Assembly (NCBI RefSeq): GCF_021151785.1
Contig: NZ_JAGKWP010000009.1
Coordinates: 1 to 36,256, forward strand
Direction of reading: 5' to 3'
Origin: Flavobacterium sp.
Lineage (GTDB): Bacteria; Bacteroidota; Bacteroidia; Flavobacteriales; Flavobacteriaceae
Length of the DNA: 36,256 nt
In this document: in pieces, positions 17,659-23,014 of the stretch
Numbering within the stretch: the first letter of the stretch is position 1
How the letters are laid out: the number at the start of each line of letters is the position of its first letter
The notes under the pieces: model-generated
What the model saw: only the letters and a program-made list of their open reading frames with translations
Databases searched by the model: none
What the model was told of the DNA's origin: nothing
Position numbers and translations under genes: made by a program

Positions 17659-17877
17659 ATGTACAGTTTATTGCATTTTTTTGAAAAGCATGGTTTTTAT
17701 GTAGCTTCTCGATTGGCAGATAGGTTAGGAATGCGAGCTACCCAAGTGCGTTTGTTTTTTGTTTATATATCTTTTATTACTGTAGGTTTGGGTTTTGGAC
17801 TCTACTTAACATTAGCATTTATTCTAAGATTAAAAGATATGATTTACACGAAGCGTAGTTCGGTATTTGATTTGTAA
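17659..17877 (+). CDS. Small PspC-domain membrane protein
   Basis: A 72-residue protein with a PspC-like layout: a short N-terminal segment (ASRLADRLGMRATQVRLFF) and then one long hydrophobic stretch, about 32-56, that is membrane-inserted. PspC proteins in other bacteria take part in envelope stress responses, but this single-domain flavobacterial form has no phage-shock genes next to it, so that role is not shown here. It is followed 25 bases later by a membrane-anchored helix-hairpin-helix protein, with no terminator between, so the two are probably co-transcribed. Confidence 0.8.
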   Translation: MYSLLHFFEKHGFYVASRLADRLGMRATQVRLFFVYISFITVGLGFGLYLTLAFILRLKDMIYTKRSSVFDL

Positions 17878-17902
17878 TTGTCATTTAATTATCGGGAAAA
17901 GT

Positions 17903-18787
17903 ATGTTTTCAAAGTGGAATTGGATATTTAGATTTTCTAAGGGACATCATTTAGGTTTGTTTATTCTAATTAGTTTGATAATTGGGATTCAAATTTTAAT
18001 TTACTGGCATAAAAATAAGGAGGTAGAAGTGTTGCCAATTTCTAAAGAAGAGTTAGCTTGGATTGCAAGTCAAAATGAAATAGATAGTTTAGTTGCATGC
18101 CAAATTGTTGATGGAAATAAAATTTACCCATTTAATCCCAATTTTATAACTGATTTTAAAGGTTATAAATATGGAATGACTTTAGATCAGATTGATAAAT
18201 TACATCAATTTAGAAGGCAAAATAAATATGTCAATTCAGCTGAGGAATTTCAAAATTTGACTGGTGTTTCAAATGAATGGATGAAACAATATTCTCCCTA
18301 TTTTAAATTTCCTGATTGGGTTACTCAAAGAAAAAACAATAAATTCATTAATTACGATACTAAATTCAAAGCGAATTCCTCAAGAATTATCGTGAAAGAT
18401 ATTAATGTCGCTTCTCAAGAAGAATTGGAATCGGTCTATATGATAGGAGAAAAAACAGCTTTGAAAATTATTGCTGAAAGAGAAAAATTAGGAGGGTATG
18501 CTTCAATGGAGCAATTGTCCTATATATGGGGAATATCTCCTGAGGCAATTTTAGATTTGAATAAAAAGTTTGCTGTTCAGTCTAATATTGGTTTAAAAAA
18601 GATTAGAATTAACGATAGTACTACAAAAGAATTGGCTCAATTTCCTTACTTTAATTATGCTATTGCAAAAAATATTGTAACTTATCGTTCCATGAATGGA
18701 GATTTTAGAAAAATTGATGATTTAACAAATGTTAAGCTATTTCCTGTTGAAAAATTAAAAATAATAGCCTTATATTTGGAATTTTAA
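17903..18787 (+). CDS. Membrane-anchored helix-hairpin-helix (ComEA-like) protein
   Basis: The start is placed at the ATG encoding MFSKWNWIFRF, preceded by GGGAAAAG. An in-frame ATG twelve codons upstream overlaps the PspC-like gene and encodes a non-conserved stretch. One transmembrane helix at about 18-35 (GLFILISLIIGIQILIYW) would leave the rest outside the cytoplasm. Three helix-hairpin-helix units follow: one around MTLDQIDKLHQFRRQNKYV, a second around INVASQEELESVYMIGEKTA and KIIAEREKLGGYASMEQL, and a third from RINDSTTKELAQFPYF to the end. HhH units bind nucleic acid non-specifically. ComEA, the DNA receptor of competence, has a related layout but usually only one pair. No ComEC or other uptake gene is nearby, so the role is open. 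An acyl-CoA dehydrogenase gene follows after 24 bases. Confidence 0.8.
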   Translation: MFSKWNWIFRFSKGHHLGLFILISLIIGIQILIYWHKNKEVEVLPISKEELAWIASQNEIDSLVACQIVDGNKIYPFNPNFITDFKGYKYGMTLDQIDKLHQFRRQNKYVNSAEEFQNLTGVSNEWMKQYSPYFKFPDWVTQRKNNKFINYDTKFKANSSRIIVKDINVASQEELESVYMIGEKTALKIIAEREKLGGYASMEQLSYIWGISPEAILDLNKKFAVQSNIGLKKIRINDSTTKELAQFPYFNYAIAKNIVTYRSMNGDFRKIDDLTNVKLFPVEKLKIIALYLEF

Positions 18788-18811
18788 AAAAATAACCAAA
18801 AGGCTAACGAT

Positions 18812-19978
18812 ATGAACACAATGTTTTTTACAGAAGAACACGAATTATTTAGAAAAAGTTTACGCGATTTTTTACATAAAGAGGTAGTTCCTCATATTGA
18901 GAAATGGGAAAAATCAGGAACCATAGAACGATTTATTTGGAAGAAATTTGGTGAGATGGGCTTTTTTGGGATTAACTACCCTGAAGCTTATGGAGGAATG
19001 AACTTAGATTTGTTTTATACGGTAATTTTTCTTGAAGAACTTCAAAAGATTAAATCTTCTGGATTTGCCGCTGCTATGTGGGCGCATGCTTATTTAGCTA
19101 TGACACACTTAAATGCTGAGGGTGATGAAAGAATTAAACAAGCTTATTTAGTGCCAAGTATAGCAGGAGAGAAGATTGGAGCATTATGTATTACAGAACC
19201 TTTCGGTGGTAGTGATGTAGCTGGTATGAGAACCACTGCTGTAAAAAAAGACAACCAATATATTATTAATGGTTCTAAGACATTTATTACTAATGGAGTT
19301 TATGCTGATTACTATGTTGTAGCTGCTAAAACTAATCCAGAAGTTGGTAGTAAAGGGATAAGCATATTTTTGGTAGATAAATCAACGCCAGGGATTAATG
19401 CAACTAAATTAGATAAGTTGGGATGGAGAGCATCTGATACGGCTGAAATTTCATTTGACAATGTGGCTATTCCACTTGAAAATTTAATGGGTGAAGAGGA
19501 AAAGGGATTTTATTATATCATGCAACATTTTGCATTGGAGCGTTTAATTATGGCTGTTAATGCTCATTCAAGAGCAGAATACGCTATTGATTATACACTA
19601 GAATACATGTCTCATCGTGAGGCTTTTGGTTCTCCAATTAATAAGTTTCAAGCGTTAAGACATACAATGGTTGAGCATGCAACTGAGGTTGAACATATTA
19701 AATTGTTTAATTATTTAACTGTTGCTAGATTAGATAAAGGAGAGTATGTGGTAAAAGAAGCTACTATGGCTAAATTAAAGTCGACCAAAGTTGCAGATCA
19801 AGCCATTTATGATTGTTTGCAAATGCTAGGAGGTTATGGATATATGGAAGAATATCCATTAGCTCGTTTATTACGTGATAGTCGTTTAGGTCCTATTGGC
19901 GGTGGGACTTCGGAGATTTTAAAAGAGATATTGTCAAAAATGATTATCGATAATAAAGATTATAAACCCGCAGTTTAG
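18812..19978 (+). CDS. Acyl-CoA dehydrogenase
   Basis: FAD enzyme oxidising an acyl-CoA to the 2-enoyl-CoA and passing electrons to electron-transfer flavoprotein. The usual three domains are present: N-terminal helices, a central beta domain with ITEPFGGSDVAGMRTTA near 127-143 and FITNG, and C-terminal helices with QMLGGYGYMEEYPLARLLRD. The Glu of the common catalytic EGTSE segment is missing (Gly364 in GGGTSE). Glu243 in FALERLIMA sits at the alternative position used by isovaleryl- and long-chain acyl-CoA dehydrogenases, so the enzyme should be active, perhaps on branched or long substrates. No beta-oxidation partners are adjacent. It follows the HhH gene closely and may share its transcript. 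AAAAGG lies before the start region. Confidence 0.92.
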   Translation: MNTMFFTEEHELFRKSLRDFLHKEVVPHIEKWEKSGTIERFIWKKFGEMGFFGINYPEAYGGMNLDLFYTVIFLEELQKIKSSGFAAAMWAHAYLAMTHLNAEGDERIKQAYLVPSIAGEKIGALCITEPFGGSDVAGMRTTAVKKDNQYIINGSKTFITNGVYADYYVVAAKTNPEVGSKGISIFLVDKSTPGINATKLDKLGWRASDTAEISFDNVAIPLENLMGEEEKGFYYIMQHFALERLIMAVNAHSRAEYAIDYTLEYMSHREAFGSPINKFQALRHTMVEHATEVEHIKLFNYLTVARLDKGEYVVKEATMAKLKSTKVADQAIYDCLQMLGGYGYMEEYPLARLLRDSRLGPIGGGTSEILKEILSKMIIDNKDYKPAV

Positions 19979-20039
19979 ATAGTATATACAATATTTCTTG
20001 CATTTTCTCGTTAAGTTTAAAATTTTAATTTAAATTATA

Positions 20040-20954
20040 ATGAGAAAATGTTTTTTTTTAATACTTGTTGTGTTAATTAATTCTTGTGAATCCGTTGAAA
20101 ATAATAGTTTTGCAATTCAAAGTAATTATTCTGAAATAAGTGGTTATAAAGTTACAATTAATAGCCAGTCTACAGATGCTAATTACCCATACACAGGGGA
20201 AACAATTATAAATGGTGTTGTTCAAAATGGGAAATTATTAGAAATAAATAATGAGTTTTTACTAAATGGAGTAAGTCAAGGATTAAATATTAATTCGTCT
20301 TTGGATTATCAGGATGGTTTATTGGTATCATATTTAGATCATTTAACCTATGATAGTACCTCTCGTGTTAGGAAGTTTTATTATGATGAGAATTCTAAAT
20401 TAGTAGGAAGTAAATTGTTGGTTTATGGAGAAGAACATTACTATCGATTTAATTACTTAAGTGAAAATGTTGTTTATTTTGAAAAAATAACATTACCCTA
20501 CAATGATTCAAATGCACAAATTATTTATAGAAATATTGCTGTTTTTGATGGAGATGATATTATTCAAGCTGGTAACGACATAAATTTAGATGGAGTTATG
20601 GATCAAATAAATAATTTTCAGTATAGTAATGGGGATTTAGTATTGGCATATAATGATAATGAAACTTTAATGTTTAATTATTCTAATGTTATGAATAATA
20701 TGAATATTTTGTTAGATAATTCATATGGGAAAAAAAATAAAAGAATTATTTGTATAGGTTCTTTTAGTTATAGTGTTTTGACTAATTTACCTTATTTTTC
20801 AAATCATTTATTAGAAGCAGACTTGGCTTCGGCAACTTATGAAGTTTATCCTTCAACTTTTTTTCATACTAAAACTGTTTCACAAACCTTTGGTCCGCCT
20901 AGTATAAGTTTTAATGGGACTTCAGTAGAAACAACTGAGTTTTTCTTTAATTAA
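20040..20954 (+). CDS. Uncharacterised lipoprotein
   Basis: Not recognised as a named family. A lipoprotein signal ends in LINSC, so Cys16 is lipidated, and the mature protein of about 289 residues would face the periplasm or the cell surface. The body is rich in Asn, Asp, Tyr and Ser and has repeating short beta-strand segments with YDENSKLV and SNGDLVLAY turns. This resembles loosely repetitive strand-turn proteins such as RHS/YD-like or secreted flavobacterial lipoproteins. Residues 180-188 (DINLDGVMD) match the calcium loop DxNxDGxxD of EF-hand or dockerin-type sites. No obvious promoter box lies in the 61 bases before it. It stands alone between the acyl-CoA dehydrogenase and rpsU. Confidence 0.75.
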   Translation: MRKCFFLILVVLINSCESVENNSFAIQSNYSEISGYKVTINSQSTDANYPYTGETIINGVVQNGKLLEINNEFLLNGVSQGLNINSSLDYQDGLLVSYLDHLTYDSTSRVRKFYYDENSKLVGSKLLVYGEEHYYRFNYLSENVVYFEKITLPYNDSNAQIIYRNIAVFDGDDIIQAGNDINLDGVMDQINNFQYSNGDLVLAYNDNETLMFNYSNVMNNMNILLDNSYGKKNKRIICIGSFSYSVLTNLPYFSNHLLEADLASATYEVYPSTFFHTKTVSQTFGPPSISFNGTSVETTEFFFN

Positions 20955-20989
20955 GCGTGATGTTCTTAATTTATTTAGAGAAATAAACT

Positions 20990-21018
20990 TTGATATTAAA
21001 AAATAATTCATACTTTTG
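20990..21018 (+). promoter_or_regulatory. rpsU promoter
   Basis: TTG at 20990-20992, an 18-base spacer, and TACTTTTG at 21011-21018 give both elements of a flavobacterial sigma-A promoter. The sequence after the box is CACCCG, GC-rich as at the SRP RNA promoter. The expected start is near 21023. Confidence 0.8.
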
Positions 21019-21032
21019 CACCCGTAAAAGAG

Positions 21033-21040
21033 AGGAGGTG
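21033..21040 (+). promoter_or_regulatory. Strong Shine-Dalgarno sequence of rpsU
   Basis: AGGAGGTG lies eight bases before the rpsU ATG and is fully complementary to the bacterial 16S rRNA 3' end (CACCTCCT). No other gene in the window has more than a four- or five-base partial match, so this site is exceptional and probably regulatory. Confidence 0.9.
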
Positions 21041-21048
21041 TCTAGATT

Positions 21049-21243
21049 ATGTTAATTATACCAATTAAAGACGGAGAAAATATCGATAGAGCATTAAAGC
21101 GCTATAAAAGAAAATTTGACAAAACTGGAACTGTTCGTCAGTTAAGAGCACGTCAAGCGTTCACTAAACCGTCAGTTACAAGAAGAGCTGAAATTCAAAA
21201 AGCACAGTATATCCAAAAATTAAGAGATTCATTCGAAGGATAG
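21049..21243 (+). CDS. rpsU: 30S ribosomal protein bS21
   Basis: Small basic protein of the 30S platform, 64 residues, with the family start MLIIPIKDGENIDRALKRYK and a basic helix around RAEIQKAQYIQKLRDSF. In Flavobacterium ribosomes bS21, together with bS18 and bS6, helps sequester the 3' end of 16S rRNA, which explains why most genes here lack Shine-Dalgarno sites. Its own message carries a strong one, consistent with autogenous control: ribosomes lacking bS21 would have a free anti-SD and favour this mRNA. It has its own promoter and a 12-bp terminator, so it is transcribed alone. Confidence 0.97.
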   Translation: MLIIPIKDGENIDRALKRYKRKFDKTGTVRQLRARQAFTKPSVTRRAEIQKAQYIQKLRDSFEG

Positions 21244-21264
21244 TATTATTTTGAATAAAATTAT

Positions 21265-21311
21265 AAACCGTTAAAGTACATTTTGTAAATTTGTCTTTAA
21301 CGGTTTTTTTT
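21265..21311 (+). terminator. rpsU terminator with large loop
   Basis: AAACCGTTAAAG at 21265-21276 pairs perfectly with CTTTAACGGTTT at 21295-21306, followed by T to 21311. The 18-base loop contains a TAnnTTTG box for the next gene, whose ATG starts at the next base, 21312. Confidence 0.9.
21286..21293 (+). promoter_or_regulatory. TAnnTTTG box inside the rpsU terminator loop
   Basis: TAAATTTG would start transcription near 21298, inside the descending arm, giving the recombinase gene a leader of about 13 bases that lacks the ascending arm and so cannot fold as a terminator. No -33 TTG at normal distance was found. Confidence 0.45.
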
Positions 21312-22205
21312 ATGGAATATCCTTTCGATTCATATAGCGAGTATTTGTTAAAAGAGAAAAATTTTTCCTTGCATACCATCACTGCTTATGTACATGATGT
21401 TCGTGAGTTTATTTTTTTTTTAGAGTTAGAACATCAGCAAGTTTCGCCTCATGAAATAACTTATCATTTGGTTAGATCTTGGATTGTTAAATTGTCTAAT
21501 GATGGTTTGAGTGCTATTTCTATAAATCGAAAATTAGCTTCTTTGAAATCGTTTTTCAAATATTTACTAAGAACTAAGCAAATTGCAAATAATCCTTTCT
21601 TAAAGCACAAGTCTCTAAAAATTAGTAAAAAAATTCAAGTCCCTTTTTCTGAAATTGAAGTTCGTCAATTATTTGAAGTGTATTTTTTAGATGATGATTT
21701 TGAATCTTTGCGAAATAGGTTGGTGGTTGAGTTGTTTTATTCAACAGGAATGCGTCGAGCAGAGTTGATAAATCTAAAATTAAATGCAGTGGATTTTTAT
21801 TCAAATACTATAAAAGTATTAGGTAAAAGAAATAAAGAACGAATAATTCCCTTATTGCAATCAACTGTCGACTTGTTGAAAATGTATTTAATTAAAAGAG
21901 AGGAGTTTGAAAATAACAGCACAGTAGATTTGTTAATTTTATCAAAAAAAGGAAATAAAGTAAGTGAAACATTTGTTTATCGGTTGATAAATGATTACTT
22001 TAGTAGTGTATCAGAAAAGGTAAAAAAAAGCCCTCATGTTTTAAGACATACATTTGCAACTCATTTGTTGAATAATGGGGCTGATTTAAATTCTGTTAAA
22101 GAACTACTTGGTCACGCTAGTTTGTCCTCTACTCAGATTTACACTCATAGTAGTCTTTCTGAATTGAAGAAGATTTATAAAGAGGCACATCCAAGAGGTA
22201 AGTAG
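21312..22205 (+). CDS. Tyrosine recombinase, XerC/XerD type
   Basis: Site-specific recombinase of the Xer type, which resolves chromosome dimers at dif with a partner. The start is placed at the ATG encoding MEYPFDSYSEYLL. A TTG seven codons upstream would lie inside the rpsU terminator and is unlikely. The N-terminal SAM-like core-binding domain spans about 1-90. The catalytic domain has all residues: R148 in STGMRRAEL, K172 in the LGKRNKER hairpin, H242 and R245 in HVLRHTFATHLL, H268 in ELLGHASLSS, and nucleophile Y277 in TQIYTHSS. At 297 residues it matches Xer proteins, not phage integrases. It is embedded among translation genes. No attachment sites, tRNA duplication or mobile cargo are present, so I read it as housekeeping. 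hpf follows after 31 bases. Confidence 0.9.
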   Translation: MEYPFDSYSEYLLKEKNFSLHTITAYVHDVREFIFFLELEHQQVSPHEITYHLVRSWIVKLSNDGLSAISINRKLASLKSFFKYLLRTKQIANNPFLKHKSLKISKKIQVPFSEIEVRQLFEVYFLDDDFESLRNRLVVELFYSTGMRRAELINLKLNAVDFYSNTIKVLGKRNKERIIPLLQSTVDLLKMYLIKREEFENNSTVDLLILSKKGNKVSETFVYRLINDYFSSVSEKVKKSPHVLRHTFATHLLNNGADLNSVKELLGHASLSSTQIYTHSSLSELKKIYKEAHPRGK

Positions 22206-22236
22206 TGTTTGTTTAATTTTTAAAACCTAAAAAATT

Positions 22237-22539
22237 ATGAAAGTTAATGTTCATGCGGTTAATTTTAATGTTGACAAAAAATTAGTAAGTTTTATTGAGG
22301 AGCGACTAACAAAACTAGAGAAATTCTACGATAAGGTTGTGACTTCAGATGCTTTTTTAAAAGTTGAAAACACAAGTGAAAAAGAGAATAAAACAGTAGA
22401 ATTAAAGATTAATGTGCCGGGTGATGAGTTTGTAGTTAAAAAAACCAGTAAATCTTTTGAAGAAGCTGCAGATTTGGCAGCAGATTCATTAGAGCGACTG
22501 TTAGTAAAACGTAAAGAAAAAGTAAGAGCGCATAGTTAA
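22237..22539 (+). CDS. hpf: Ribosome hibernation promoting factor, short form
   Basis: Protein of the HPF/RaiA family that binds the 30S decoding region in stationary phase and holds ribosomes inactive. At 100 residues it is the short form, without the C-terminal dimerisation domain of long HPF. Family pattern: MKVNVHAVNFNVDKKLVSFIEERLTKLEKFYD, an inner strand with FVVKKTSKSFEEAADLAADSLERLL, and a basic tail KRKEKVRAHS. It lies directly after the recombinase gene and before the tRNA-tuf promoter, and is probably transcribed with the recombinase. Confidence 0.92.
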   Translation: MKVNVHAVNFNVDKKLVSFIEERLTKLEKFYDKVVTSDAFLKVENTSEKENKTVELKINVPGDEFVVKKTSKSFEEAADLAADSLERLLVKRKEKVRAHS

Positions 22540-22564
22540 TTGAAAAAAAATATTTAAAAAAGTT

Positions 22565-22593
22565 TTGATTAATAAATAAAATCCATACATTTG
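22565..22593 (+). promoter_or_regulatory. Promoter of the tRNA-Thr/Tyr/Thr-tuf unit
   Basis: TTG at 22565-22567, an 18-base spacer, and TACATTTG at 22586-22593. It is followed by CAGTCCG, again GC-rich. The expected start is near 22597. Confidence 0.8.
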
Positions 22594-22595
22594 CA

Positions 22596-22622
22596 GTCCG
22601 TTAGAAATAGCGGGCTTTTTTT
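22596..22622 (+). terminator. Hairpin with U-tract in the tRNA-tuf leader (possible attenuator)
   Basis: GTCCGTT at 22596-22602 pairs with AGCGGGC at 22609-22615 with two wobbles around a six-base loop, and T7 follows at 22616-22622. It sits right at the predicted transcript start and 6 bases before tRNA-Thr. It is terminator-like, but whether the first arm is fully transcribed depends on the exact start. Confidence 0.5.
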
Positions 22623-22628
22623 ATAGTT

Positions 22629-22702
22629 GCCGGTGTAGCTCAGCTGGCTAGAGCAGCTGATTTGTAATCAGCAGGTCGTGGGTTCGAGTCCCTCCATCGG
22701 CT
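22629..22702 (+). tRNA. tRNA-Thr (TGT)
   Basis: Cloverleaf of 74 nt. The acceptor GCCGGTG pairs with CATCGGC. The anticodon stem GCTGA/TCAGC closes the loop TTTGTAA with anticodon TGT. The T-arm contains GGTTCGAGTCC. The discriminator is T and CCA is not encoded. Confidence 0.96.
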
Positions 22703-22731
22703 CTTTGAAATATTGATTGTAAAATTAAGGC

Positions 22732-22812
22732 GGGGAGATACTCAAGCGGCCAACGAGGGCAGACTGTAAATCTGCTGGGAAACCTTCGCAGGTTCGAATC
22801 CTGCTCTCCCCA
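22732..22812 (+). tRNA. tRNA-Tyr (GTA)
   Basis: Class II tRNA of 81 nt with a long variable arm. The acceptor GGGGAGA pairs with TCTCCCC. The anticodon loop CTGTAAA gives anticodon GTA. The T-arm contains GGTTCGAATCC. The discriminator is A and CCA is not encoded. Confidence 0.96.
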
Positions 22813-22820
22813 CAAATTAT

Positions 22821-22872
22821 GAAATTAGAAAATAAAGTATGGATTTTATTTTGTGCTTTAGGTTCTAACTTC
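22821..22872 (+). other. Stem-loop in the tRNA-Tyr to tRNA-Thr spacer
   Basis: GAAATTAGAA at 22821-22830 faces TTCTAACTTC at 22863-22872 with one mismatch, and the nested AAAATAAA at 22829-22836 faces TTTATTTT at 22845-22852; the two helices share a base or two at their border. It fills most of the 72-base spacer and has no tRNA features. A processing role is possible. Confidence 0.4.
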
Positions 22873-22884
22873 TGAATTACACTA

Positions 22885-22956
22885 GCCGGTGTAGCTCAGG
22901 GGTAGAGTGCTTCCTTGGTAAGGAAGAGGTCACGGGTTCAAATCCCGTCATTGGCT
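22885..22956 (+). tRNA. tRNA-Thr (GGT)
   Basis: Cloverleaf of 72 nt. The acceptor GCCGGTG pairs with CATTGGC. The anticodon stem CTTCC/GGAAG closes the loop TTGGTAA with anticodon GGT. The T-arm contains GGTTCAAATCC. The discriminator is T and CCA is not encoded. Second Thr isoacceptor of the cluster. Confidence 0.96.
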
Positions 22957-23014
22957 CAAGTTTGAAATAATTTTTTGAACACTAATATATAACTAAGATT
23001 AAAATTTTAAAATC

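Noticed and set aside
17867..17902. Upstream ATG for the helix-hairpin-helix protein
   Set aside because: It overlaps the PspC-like gene and adds a non-conserved cysteine-rich stretch before the natural N-terminus. The ATG at 17903 has a better upstream context.
18812..19978. Inactive acyl-CoA dehydrogenase because the EGTSE glutamate is missing
   Set aside because: Glu243 occupies the alternative catalytic position known in isovaleryl- and long-chain enzymes.
20970..20987. Hairpin TTTATTT/AAATAAA before rpsU as a terminator
   Set aside because: The stem is A-T only with no T-tract, and it overlaps the region just before the rpsU -33 element. Too weak to call.
21291..21311. TTG start seven codons upstream for the recombinase
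   Set aside because: It would lie in the loop and second arm of the rpsU terminator. The ATG at 21312 gives the expected Xer N-terminus.
21312..22205. Recombinase as the integrase of a mobile element
   Set aside because: Length and motifs fit chromosomal Xer proteins. Flanking genes are core translation genes, and no att duplication, excisionase or cargo is present.
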